This document shows positions 1 to 7,865 of a stretch of DNA of 26,910 nt, piece by piece. The translations under genes were made by a program, and so were the position numbers. The notes beneath the pieces were generated by a model. That model saw only the letters and a program-made list of their open reading frames with translations. It ran no database searches and was not told the DNA's origin. The DNA is from IDS-8 sp965651325 (GTDB taxonomy: Bacteria; Pseudomonadota; Gammaproteobacteria; Steroidobacterales; Woeseiaceae), in contig CBFGSB010000019.1 of NCBI GenBank assembly GCA_965651325.1, forward strand, positions 1 through 26,910, given 5' to 3'. The first letter of the stretch is position 1, and each line of letters begins with the position of its first letter.

Positions 1-702
1 AGCGTGGTCAAGTTCAGCCAGAAGCTGGGCTTCAAGGGCTATCCCGATCTCAAATACTCGATTGGCGAATCGCTTGCGCGCGGCGACGGCGGCGACCGTG
101 AGAATCACGTCGAGCCGATCTCGGACGATCCGCATTCAGCGCTGGCGGAAAGCCTCTGGTTCGCGAAGGCGCAAGCCGAGCAGGAAACCCGGCTGATCAA
201 CCCGTCCACGCGGGTCGACGCGATCGCCGAGGCGATCGGCAAGGCGGACAAGGTGTTCATCATCGGCCTCGGAGAGGACGGCTTGCCCGCGCGCGCCCTG
301 GCCATGCGCCTGGCGCTGCTCGATATCCTGACCGTGCATCATTTCGACACGGTGCTGATGACCACGAGTATCGCCACGGCCACGTCGGACGACGTGCTGC
401 TGGTGTTTTCCGAGTACGGCCAGCAGCCGGCGCTGTGCCAGCTCAGCCGCGAGTTCCGTGAGCACTACGGCAAGGTCATCTCGGTAACGCGCCACACCGC
501 CAACCCCCTGCGTGCCCACGCCGACCAGTCGCTGCTCGTGTCCGCCCACGACGATCGGCCCCACATCGAGCCGCTGCTGTACCAGTCGGCGCTGCGGCAC
601 CTGCTGGACATGCTGTTCGTCATCCTCTCCGAGAACGGTGGCGACCGCCTGGAGCGCTACGCCGCCAACCTGGAGCGCATCCGGAATCTCTTCGAGCCCT
701 GA
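1..702 (+). CDS. RpiR/MurR-family transcriptional regulator, 5' end outside window
   Basis: The reading frame is open from the first base, so the true start lies upstream of the window. The visible ~233 residues begin inside what looks like the end of an RpiR-type helix-turn-helix domain (KFSQKLGFKGYPDLK matches the usual recognition-helix and linker pattern). A SIS (sugar isomerase) domain follows from about residue 70 to 215, with VFIIGLGEDG and a VFSEYGQQPAL segment where family members usually carry the phosphosugar-binding S-x-S-G-x-T loop. The loop is atypical here, so the ligand may differ from a simple sugar phosphate. RpiR proteins are cytoplasmic repressors or activators of carbohydrate or cell-wall-sugar genes. 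No target gene is visible downstream; the next gene starts 60 bases later and looks unrelated. Family assignment is firm; ligand and targets are unknown. Confidence 0.85.
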   Translation, partial: SVVKFSQKLGFKGYPDLKYSIGESLARGDGGDRENHVEPISDDPHSALAESLWFAKAQAEQETRLINPSTRVDAIAEAIGKADKVFIIGLGEDGLPARALAMRLALLDILTVHHFDTVLMTTSIATATSDDVLLVFSEYGQQPALCQLSREFREHYGKVISVTRHTANPLRAHADQSLLVSAHDDRPHIEPLLYQSALRHLLDMLFVILSENGGDRLERYAANLERIRNLFEP

Positions 703-762
703 CCCTCCATCTCCGCGGCACGGCTCTACGCATTGCGCCGCGGATGGTGGTATACAGGAACC

Positions 763-1653
763 ATGAACGACGCCCTGCGCACAGTCCTGCTCTGCGCGGC
801 CCTTGCCCTCGCCGTGCCGGCCCCTGCCGGAGAGGTGCTGCCCGCCGCCGTGTCACCCACGGCTTTCGCCAGGATAGCCAACGACGGCCAGGGCCACCCC
901 GTCTCGCTGCAACTGGCCATCGTGCGTTACGCACCGCCGAACGAGGGCTATACCGTGGACCTCATCAGCGCCATCCACGTCGGCGACGCGGCGTACTACC
1001 GGGAGCTGAACGAACGGTTCCGCGCCTACGACGTGCTGCTTTACGAGATGGTGGTCTCCGATGACAGCGCCGAGCCTGGAGAGGCCACGGACGCGGGAAA
1101 CGGCGCGCGCGGACTGGGCCTGATCACGGTGATGCAGAACGGCCTGAAGGACCTGCTGGGTCTCACCTACCAGCTCGACGAGATCGAATACGACGCTGCC
1201 AACTTCGTGCATGCCGACATGACCTCCGCCATGTTTGCCGAGAGCATGGCGGAGCGCGAGGAGTCGTTGTACGTGTACTTCTGGCGCGCCTTCTTCGCCG
1301 CTATGGACGACTACGGCCGTGACCCGTTGGGCCTCAGGGATCTGCAGCTCCTGTCCGGCGTGATCGCTTCCGGAAGGGGCGACGCGCTGAAGATCACGCT
1401 TGCGCACGACCTCGTGGCGACGTCGTTCACCCCGGACGTCTTCGGCGGCGAGAACGGCTCGGCGCTGATCGAGGCGCGTAACGAGCATGCCGTCGGCGTG
1501 CTGAAAGCGCAGATCGAGGCGGGCAGCCGAAGCATCGGCATCTTCTACGGCGCGGCCCACATGCCCGACTTCGAACGCCGCCTGGCGGACGAGCTCGGCC
1601 TGCAAAAGATCGCCATCGAGTGGGTCGACGCCTGGCGCTTCAGCGACCCCTGA
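763..1653 (+). CDS. Exported TraB/GumN/TIKI-like protein
   Basis: A 296-residue protein with an N-terminal signal peptide (hydrophobic LLCAALALAVPAPA, cleavage probably near residue 23), so it is likely periplasmic. Two motifs typical of the TraB/PrgY/GumN/TIKI superfamily are visible: ISAIHVGDAAYYRELN with nearby LLYE in the N-terminal third, and IFYGAAHMPDFERRL close to the C-terminus. In this superfamily the paired G-x-x-H segments and a glutamate are thought to form a metal-dependent hydrolase site. The ATG at 763 is chosen because CAGGAA precedes it and the signal peptide begins there; an in-frame start 30 bases upstream would put extra residues before the signal peptide. It stands alone between an RpiR gene and a convergent transporter. 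Substrate is unknown. An erythromycin-esterase/ChaN-like fold is a less likely alternative. Confidence 0.72.
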   Translation: MNDALRTVLLCAALALAVPAPAGEVLPAAVSPTAFARIANDGQGHPVSLQLAIVRYAPPNEGYTVDLISAIHVGDAAYYRELNERFRAYDVLLYEMVVSDDSAEPGEATDAGNGARGLGLITVMQNGLKDLLGLTYQLDEIEYDAANFVHADMTSAMFAESMAEREESLYVYFWRAFFAAMDDYGRDPLGLRDLQLLSGVIASGRGDALKITLAHDLVATSFTPDVFGGENGSALIEARNEHAVGVLKAQIEAGSRSIGIFYGAAHMPDFERRLADELGLQKIAIEWVDAWRFSDP

Positions 1654-1670
1654 CAGGCGCCATCACCTGT

Positions 1671-2546
1671 TCAAGGCCGCGTGACCAGCGTCGGTTTGCG
1701 CTCGCGGTGAATGAGGTAGAGGCCGCTGCCGACGATGACCGCGGCGCCGGCGAACACGATCGGGTCCGGCAGCTCCCCCCACAGAACGAGATCGAGGCCG
1801 AGCCCCCAGAAAAGTGACGAGTATTCGAACGGTGCCACGATCGAGACCGGTGCGCTCTTGAACGCTTCGGTGATGAACACCTGCCCCAGCGCCCCGGCGA
1901 GACCGAGCACCGCCAGTGGGCCGGCGTGCTCGAGGCCGACCGCCTGCCAGCCGGGCAACGCGAGCACGCCGGCGCCGACCGCGACGGCGGTCATGAACCA
2001 GAAGGTCATCGCGGCCGTGGAATCGCTGCGGCCCAGTATCCGCACGGCAATCGCGTTCAGCGCATAAGCCGTGGCGGCGGCCAGGATGGCCACGGTCATC
2101 CAGCTCATCCCCACGACGCCCGGCCGCAGCACGATCAGCACGCCGCCGAAGCCCGCGAGGATCGCGGACCAGCGACGGGGTCCCACGGATTCCTTGAGCA
2201 GCGGCACCGATAGCGCCGTGATCAGGAGCGGCGCCACGAAGAACAGCGTGTACGCCTCGGACAACGGCATGCCGCTGATGGCGTAGATGAAGCCCGTCAG
2301 CATGATTATCGCCAGGACGCCGCGCGCGAGATGCCAGCGCCAGCGGACCCGCGCGAGGGTGGCGAAGCTTCGTTCGCGCCAGTAAACCCAGCCGAGCACG
2401 AACGGCAGCGAGACCAGCCCGCGCAGCGCGGCCACCTGGATCGCCGGGAACGTCGCGACGAGATGCTTCATGGCGGCATCCATGAGCGCGAGCGTAGCCA
2501 TGGCGAGGAGCATCAGCCCGATGCCCCGCAGGTTTTCGCTGCGCAT
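1671..2546 (-). CDS. EamA-family (DMT superfamily) transporter
   Basis: A 291-residue inner membrane protein with about ten hydrophobic segments in two homologous halves. Residues ~5-140 and ~150-285 each make an EamA repeat, for example LMLLAMATLALMDAAMKHL at the start of the first. The pattern of a short basic N-terminus, AALRGLVSLPFVLG in the second helix and FEYSSLFWGLGLDLVLWGE in the eighth region is typical of drug/metabolite exporters of the RhaT/EamA type. GGAGG sits four bases before the chosen ATG. The gene converges on the TraB-like gene with only 17 bases between stop codons. Members export amino acids, nucleotides, drugs or import SAM; substrate cannot be read from sequence. Family is certain; direction and substrate are not. 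Confidence 0.9.
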   Translation of the reverse strand: MRSENLRGIGLMLLAMATLALMDAAMKHLVATFPAIQVAALRGLVSLPFVLGWVYWRERSFATLARVRWRWHLARGVLAIIMLTGFIYAISGMPLSEAYTLFFVAPLLITALSVPLLKESVGPRRWSAILAGFGGVLIVLRPGVVGMSWMTVAILAAATAYALNAIAVRILGRSDSTAAMTFWFMTAVAVGAGVLALPGWQAVGLEHAGPLAVLGLAGALGQVFITEAFKSAPVSIVAPFEYSSLFWGLGLDLVLWGELPDPIVFAGAAVIVGSGLYLIHRERKPTLVTRP

Positions 2547-2651
2547 GCCGCCTCCGGATCAACCGCGAAAGCGGCGTATCATATCCGACCTTTCCCGTGG
2601 CCGGTTCGGCGGAGCGGTGAAAAATGCCCCGTCGTCTCGCGGGCTTCGGGC

Positions 2652-2837
2652 TTAATGCCTCCGGCGGGAGCGGCCTTTCTCCTCGGCGCCCTGCGCCTCC
2701 CGCAGTTCTTCCTCGCTCAGGTCACGCGCCTTTCTCTCACGCTCCGACTCGGACGTGCTCTCGACCGACTCCCGGACGCCCTTGCGGTAGCGCCGGTCCG
2801 CCTTGCGATTGCCTTCGCCTTGCATTTTCTGGGTCAT
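2652..2837 (-). CDS. Small highly charged conserved-type protein (61 residues)
   Basis: A 61-residue very hydrophilic protein rich in Arg, Glu and Ser, beginning MTQKMQGEGNRKADRRYRKG and ending in a basic RSRRRH tail. The ATG is preceded by a strong AGGAG at 2845-2849 with 7-base spacing, which supports this internal start over the longer open frame reaching 3176 that would cover the divergent methyltransferase. The G-E-G-N-x-x-A-D-R-R-Y-R-K opening resembles a group of small uncharacterised proteobacterial proteins with the same start; this is from memory and not verified. No membrane segment or cysteine is present, and the middle could form a charged helix. It is divergent from the O-methyltransferase and 105 bases downstream of the EamA start. 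Function unknown. Confidence 0.7.
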   Translation of the reverse strand: MTQKMQGEGNRKADRRYRKGVRESVESTSESERERKARDLSEEELREAQGAEEKGRSRRRH

Positions 2838-2903
2838 GGAAATGCTCCTGCAATGTGTGCCCATGCAGTGGCAATCATGCAAGGCACATGCCAGATCGCA
2901 GGC

Positions 2904-2933
2904 CTGAAACGCCGGCGCGAATCGACTTATCAT
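2904..2933 (+). promoter_or_regulatory. Candidate sigma-70 promoter for the O-methyltransferase
   Basis: CTGAAA at 2904-2909 and TATCAT at 2928-2933 are separated by 18 bases and lie about 44 bases before the methyltransferase start. Match to the -35/-10 consensus is fair. Inference only. Confidence 0.33.
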
Positions 2934-2976
2934 GCGGGACTCCAATCCTGCTTTAGCCGTCATAGCGGAGTCCGCG

Positions 2977-3615
2977 ATGGAATTACTGACGCCCGAAGGC
3001 ATCGATCGATACGCGTTCCAGCACACCCGCGCCGAGAACGACCTGCTGCAGGCGCTCGTCGCGCGAACGGAACGGGAGATGGACGACCCGCAGATGCTCA
3101 CCGGCCGGGTGGAAGGCCGCCTGCTGAAGCTGCTCGTGCAACTCTGCCGCCCGCGGCTGGTCGTCGAGGTGGGCACGTTTACCGGCTACTCCGCGTTGTC
3201 GATGGCCGAGGGGCTGGGCGCGGATGGCAGGATCATTACCTGCGAGATCAATCCACTCGCGCAGAAGGTGGCGCAGGAAGCGTTCGATGCGAGTCCCTTC
3301 GGCAACCGCATCGAAATCCGCATGGGACCGGCGCTGGAGACGATCCGGAGCCTGGACGAGGCCATCGACCTGTCGTTCATCGACGCCGACAAGGAGCACT
3401 ATCCGGAATACTACGAGGCGATCGTGGAACGGACCCGCCCCGGCGGGCTGGTGATCCTCGACAACATGCTGTGGTCCGGCAAAGTGCTCGATCCGCGGGA
3501 AGAGATTCCCCGCATCCTCGACGGGTTGAACCGCCACATCGCCGAAGACGAGCGGGTAGAGAACGTGCTGCTCACCGTGCGCGACGGTGTGCAAATCGTA
3601 CGCAAACGCGAATAA
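2977..3615 (+). CDS. Class I SAM-dependent O-methyltransferase (CCoAOMT-like, cation-dependent)
   Basis: A 212-residue cytoplasmic enzyme of the O-methyltransferase family 3 that methylates catechol-type hydroxyls using S-adenosylmethionine. Visible features: SAM-binding motif I LVVEVGTFTGYSAL at residues 61-74, acidic loop E90 after ITC, and FIDADKEHYPEYYE at 134-147. D136 with D162-N163 (in VILDNMLWSGKV) match the divalent-metal ligands of this family. Length agrees with the usual 210-225. The ATG at 2977 is preferred because GGAG lies 6 bases upstream; an in-frame ATG at 2932 would add 15 residues without a good ribosome site. It converges on the PEP-mutase-family gene with a 12-base gap and is divergent from the small charged protein. 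Acceptor substrate is unknown. Confidence 0.9.
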   Translation: MELLTPEGIDRYAFQHTRAENDLLQALVARTEREMDDPQMLTGRVEGRLLKLLVQLCRPRLVVEVGTFTGYSALSMAEGLGADGRIITCEINPLAQKVAQEAFDASPFGNRIEIRMGPALETIRSLDEAIDLSFIDADKEHYPEYYEAIVERTRPGGLVILDNMLWSGKVLDPREEIPRILDGLNRHIAEDERVENVLLTVRDGVQIVRKRE

Positions 3616-3627
3616 CGAGCAGCCGAT

Positions 3628-4437
3628 CTAGCGGCTAAGAAGCTCCTCGACGTCCTTACCCGCCGCGGCGCCGGCGAGCCAGCCGAAAGTGCCCTGCGAG
3701 AGCGTTTCGCGGCCCGCTTTGACGATCGCGCCGATCGCAACGTCGGCCAGCGCCCCGCCGATGCTGATGCGTTTCGCCCCGGCGGCGGCGAGATCGTTTA
3801 CGGTCGCACCTTTGAAGAAAGGCGCGAGCACGTTCACCGGCTTGCCGACCGCGCTGCACACCTCCCGAACCTCGTCGAGCGTCTTCAGCCCCGGCGCATA
3901 CAGCACGTCCGCCCCCGCTTCCGCATACGCTTCCAGGCGCCTGATCGTGTCGCCGAGGTCGGTACGGCCGTGCAGCAGGTTCTCGGCGCGCGCGGTGAGC
4001 GTGAACGGGAAGGCCAGCGACCGTGCGGCCTCGACCGCGGCCCGCACGCGCGCCACCGCGAACTCGAAGTCGTAGATCTCCGAGCCGCTCCAGTCTTCGA
4101 TCGAGCCGCCGACAACACCCGCTTCCGCGGCGAGAACGATTGTCCGGGCGGCGCCCGCGGGATCGTCCGCGAAGCCGTTTTCGAGGTCGGCGCTGATCGG
4201 GATGGCGGTGGCGGCGGCCAGGGCGCGGCAATGCCCGAGCTTTTCCTCCAATGTGACCGAGCCGTCGAGCCGGCCCAGTGACTGGGCAAAGCCGGAGCTG
4301 GTGGTCGCGAGCGCCGAAAACCCCAGGCCTTCGAGGAGCCTGGCCGAGCCGACGTCCCAGGGATTGGGGATGACGAACGCCCCAGGGGCCTCGTGCAGCG
4401 CCCTGAAGCGTTCAGCCTTATCCCGTTGCGCGCTCAA
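3628..4437 (-). CDS. Isocitrate lyase / PEP mutase family protein
   Basis: A 269-residue TIM-barrel enzyme of the ICL/PEPM superfamily, which makes or breaks C-C or P-C bonds of 2-oxo acids in the cytoplasm. Seen: FVIPNPWDVGSARLLE at ~21-36 (the N-P-W-D variant common in this subgroup), substrate loop GFSALATTSSGF, Mg-binding ADLENGF at 83-89, and SIEDW at 112-116. It lacks the KKCGH catalytic loop of true isocitrate lyases, so carboxy-PEP mutase-like or oxaloacetate/2-methylisocitrate-type chemistry is more likely. The first codon appears to be TTG, overlapping by four bases (TTGA) the stop of the upstream beta-barrel gene; no in-frame ATG lies before the conserved NPWD region, suggesting translational coupling. 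Reaction not assignable. Confidence 0.85.
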   Translation of the reverse strand: MSAQRDKAERFRALHEAPGAFVIPNPWDVGSARLLEGLGFSALATTSSGFAQSLGRLDGSVTLEEKLGHCRALAAATAIPISADLENGFADDPAGAARTIVLAAEAGVVGGSIEDWSGSEIYDFEFAVARVRAAVEAARSLAFPFTLTARAENLLHGRTDLGDTIRRLEAYAEAGADVLYAPGLKTLDEVREVCSAVGKPVNVLAPFFKGATVNDLAAAGAKRISIGGALADVAIGAIVKAGRETLSQGTFGWLAGAAAGKDVEELLSR

Positions 4438-4994
4438 AGGAAGGTATAGGTCACACCCAGTGAAATCATCGCGACTTCGTCGGTGTTATCGACCTCGAAA
4501 CGTTCGTACTCGAGCCGTCCGGCAAGGCTGCCGAGCCGTGCCTGTACGCCGGCACCCCAGGCGAAGTCCGTGCCCGATTCACTGTCGCTGAAGTCCACGC
4601 CGCCGAAGTTTACCCGTCCATCGGCATCCCAGCGAATCGCGCCGACTTTACCAAACACGTCCACGAACGGTGCCGACAGGAAACCCACCGCGAACGCATC
4701 GAAGCCGGTCAGCTCGTACTCACCCCCCAGCGCATCGTCGCCCGCGTTGACGCCGCCGAAATCGACATAGTTGGCCTCTACGGCGAACCAGTCGAGCAGG
4801 CGCGCGCCGGCTATGACCTTCCAGCCGTTGTCATCGTCGTCGATGCTGAAGTCGGGCGCGTCCTGGACGAAGTCGCTGCTCGTGTCGAGACTGGTGCGCG
4901 TGATGCCGCCGCCCAGGTAAAACCCGTTGTCTTGCGCGTGTGCGCCGGTCGTCCACAGCAGCATGGCTGCACATCCGAGGATTGCTGATCTCAT
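4434..4994 (-). CDS. Outer membrane beta-barrel protein (OmpA-like/porin-family small barrel)
   Basis: A 186-residue protein with signal peptide MRSAILGCAAMLLWTTGAHA, cleaved after AHA, then alternating hydrophobic/polar strands such as GFYLGGGITRT, WFAVEANYVDFGG, FAVGFLSAPFVDVFGKVGAI, GVQARLGSLAGRLEYERF and VAMISLGVTYTFL. The pattern fits an eight-stranded outer membrane barrel of the OMP_b-brl type. The last residue is Leu rather than the usual Phe, although FL is tolerated. The loops are Asp-rich. AAGGAGA is placed 6 bases before the ATG. Its stop overlaps the next gene's TTG start. Role unknown; such proteins serve as small porins, adhesins or structural barrels. Confidence 0.82.
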   Translation of the reverse strand: MRSAILGCAAMLLWTTGAHAQDNGFYLGGGITRTSLDTSSDFVQDAPDFSIDDDDNGWKVIAGARLLDWFAVEANYVDFGGVNAGDDALGGEYELTGFDAFAVGFLSAPFVDVFGKVGAIRWDADGRVNFGGVDFSDSESGTDFAWGAGVQARLGSLAGRLEYERFEVDNTDEVAMISLGVTYTFL

Positions 4995-5165
4995 GAGAAT
5001 CTCCTTATACGCCTGAGGAAGTAGATGACCGCCGTTATCCCCAGAGTTCCTTCAACCGATCAGCTCCACGCACGCGAACGGCAGTTCAGGGCGAAGGGTA
5101 CTATAAGACTTCGTGGTTTGGCATCGGCTTAAAAAAGCAGCGCAGTTTCAGTATGTTGCCAATGC

Positions 5166-5726
5166 TCAATCGCGCGGATAGCCGAGATGCAGCGGTCCCG
5201 CGACCGTCAACTGCAAGCTCGACCAGAGCGAGGCTTCCAGCGACTCGCGGGTGAACGTCGATACGCCGCTCGAGGGCCCCTGGCGCATGTGCGAGATGAC
5301 GGCGCTCTGCACGCCTTTCCACGCATCGTGCACGAACGCAAGTTGGTTCGGCGGTATACCCGGTCCGCCGGCGGGCCGATCCGGATAGCACTGGGTGAGA
5401 TCGCCACTCCAACAGTAGTCGCCCGGGTGCGGGAGCGGCGGGAACCAGCCGATGCTGAGCCCTAGGTCGGCCATCGCGCGGGTAAACGCGCCGGTCGTGA
5501 CCTCTACGGTGCGGCTGCAGGCCTGCCGGTATGCCAGGACCCCGGCCCGCAGCGATGCCTTGCTGCGCGGCAGCGTCGCATCGTACTCGGTCGCGGCCCG
5601 GTAGACGCTTTGCTGCACCAGCGACTGGAGCGTCGCACAGCCGTCCTCGGCACGCACCGGTTGCGCGAGCGTGATCGACGCCGCAAGCAGCGCCACAATG
5701 CCGATTGCAATATTTCCTTTTGCCAT
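5166..5726 (-). CDS. Secreted protein of unknown function
   Basis: A 186-residue protein starting with a clear Sec signal peptide (MAKGNIAIGIVALLAASITL, cleavage near VRA-ED). I do not recognise its family. The mature part contains four cysteines (DGCATL, RQACSR, DYCWSG, TQCYPD), compatible with two disulfides in the periplasm, a run of predicted helices (YRAATEYDATLPRSKASLRA) and a Pro/Gly-rich loop around PDRPAGGPGIPPNQ. A perfect AGGAGG at 5734-5739, seven bases upstream, fixes the ATG at 5726; longer upstream frames would have no signal peptide at the N-terminus. It is transcribed divergently from ada with 191 bases between the starts. After its stop a short A/T-rich run (T6 on the coding strand near 5132) could end transcription. 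Confidence 0.7.
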   Translation of the reverse strand: MAKGNIAIGIVALLAASITLAQPVRAEDGCATLQSLVQQSVYRAATEYDATLPRSKASLRAGVLAYRQACSRTVEVTTGAFTRAMADLGLSIGWFPPLPHPGDYCWSGDLTQCYPDRPAGGPGIPPNQLAFVHDAWKGVQSAVISHMRQGPSSGVSTFTRESLEASLWSSLQLTVAGPLHLGYPRD

Positions 5727-5793
5727 GTCGATTCCTCCTGTGAAAAATGCGCACAATGAGGATCGGCTTGCCGGCCCCGGCGTGGTAGCGGCC

Positions 5794-5806
5794 TTTTGCG
5801 GCAAAA
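5794..5806. promoter_or_regulatory. 13-base palindrome in divergent region, candidate operator
   Basis: TTTTGC-G-GCAAAA is a perfect inverted repeat with a one-base centre, between the divergent starts of the secreted protein (5726) and ada (5918). A dimeric regulator could bind it; no specific regulator is recognised. A further GCAAA half-site follows at 5812-5816. Confidence 0.3.
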
Positions 5807-5836
5807 TGCCCGCAAACGGCCGGCCGGCGCGGCTGG

Positions 5837-5849
5837 AATTCGAGAGCAA
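5837..5849 (+). promoter_or_regulatory. Candidate Ada box upstream of ada
   Basis: AAT (5837-5839), six bases, then GCAA (5846-5849) reproduces the AAT-N6-GCAA arrangement reported for methylated-Ada binding in E. coli. It lies 69 bases before the ada start codon and is followed by weak -35/-10-like elements (TGTCGC about 5859, TAGGCT 5881-5886). The match is exact but short, so chance is possible. Confidence 0.4.
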
Positions 5850-5917
5850 GGAACGGAGTGTCGCGCTATCGTTGCGGGGATAGGCTTGCGCTCGAACCCG
5901 TCAAAAGAGCCATTGCC

Positions 5918-7017
<1,100 letters not shown>

Positions 7018-7021
<4 letters not shown>

Positions 7022-7761
7022 GTGCGGCCCCCGGCGAGCGCGTGGCGGCCGCGGCTGACGTGGCCGCACGGATCGGGGCCGTCGACTGGGAACGGGTCGG
7101 CGAGGACCTGGACGCACGCGGCGCCGCGGTCCTTGCCGGGCTGCTCGACGCGCGGGAGTGTGACGAGCTGGCCGCGCTGTACGGCAACGATGCGTCCTTC
7201 AGGAAGCGCGTGGTGATGGCGCAGCGCAATTTCGGCCGTGGCGAGTACAAGTATTTCAGCTACCCCTTGCCGGCGCTCGTCTCGGGCTTGCGCACCTGTC
7301 TTTATGAACCGCTGGTTGCCGTCGCCAATCGCTGGAGCGCGGCGTTGAACGACGAAATTCGTTACCCGGCGCGGCACGCCGACTTCATCGCGCGCTGCCA
7401 CGAGGCGGGCCAGGTTCGCCCGACGCCGCTGTTACTGTCGTACGAGCCCGGCGATTACAACTGCCTGCACCAGGACCTGTACGGCGAGCACGCGTTTCCG
7501 CTGCAGGTGGCCGTGCTGCTGTCACGGCCCGGGCAGGATTTCACCGGCGGTGAGTTCGTGCTGACGGAGCAGCGGCCGCGCATGCAGTCGCGGCCGGAGG
7601 TCGTCGCGCTGGAGCAGGGGGATGCCGTCGTATTCGCCGTCCACCAGCGGCCGGTAAAGGGCACGCGCGGCCACTATCGCGTCAACATGCGTCACGGCGT
7701 GAGCAGGCTCCGCGGCGGCCACCGCCGCACTCTCGGCATTATCTTCCACGACGCCCTCTAG
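7018..7761 (+). CDS. 2-oxoglutarate/Fe(II)-dependent oxygenase (DUF2086-like) coupled to ada
   Basis: A 247-residue protein whose ATG overlaps the ada stop (ATGA), implying translational coupling. The C-terminal half is a double-stranded beta-helix oxygenase: LSYEPGDYNCLHQDLYG gives the proximal H151-x-D153 iron ligands, and NMRHGVSRL gives the distal H226. An arginine ten residues later (R236, in GGHRRTLGIIFH) would hold 2-oxoglutarate. It resembles the Oxygenase-NA/DUF2086 group rather than AlkB: the AlkB hallmarks (N-x-Y near HxD, RxxxxxR tail) are not obvious. Established family chemistry is oxidation using O2 and 2-oxoglutarate. By location I infer a role in the alkylation response, possibly direct dealkylation in place of AlkB, but the substrate could be protein or a small molecule. 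Confidence 0.85.
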
Positions 7762-7782
7762 CGACGCCGGCGGCACTTTGCC

Positions 7783-7812
7783 TTGCCGCTTATTTCACCA
7801 GTCGTGTATTGT
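7783..7812 (+). promoter_or_regulatory. Candidate sigma-70 promoter for the APC permease
   Basis: TTGCCG at 7783-7788 and TATTGT at 7807-7812 are 18 bases apart, about 54 bases before the permease ATG. A GC-rich imperfect hairpin (7831-7850, GCAC...GTGC arms) lies between promoter and start codon. Inference from consensus match. Confidence 0.38.
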
Positions 7813-7865
7813 CGCACCTTCGCGACGCCTGGCACCCCCCGCGGGCGTGCTGTATGGGGGACAAA

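Noticed and set aside
1654..1676. ACAGG/CCTGT hairpin between the TraB-like and EamA genes as a bidirectional terminator
   Set aside because: It is a five-base stem with an eight-base loop and no T run on either strand; not enough support.
2331..3638. A 435-codon plus-strand frame covering the EamA, small-protein and methyltransferase loci
   Set aside because: It crosses three genes in other frames and an intergenic region; its translation has no recognisable domain.
5817..5832. GGCCGGCC-rich palindrome upstream of ada
   Set aside because: Simple G/C palindromes are frequent in this base composition; nothing distinguishes it from background.
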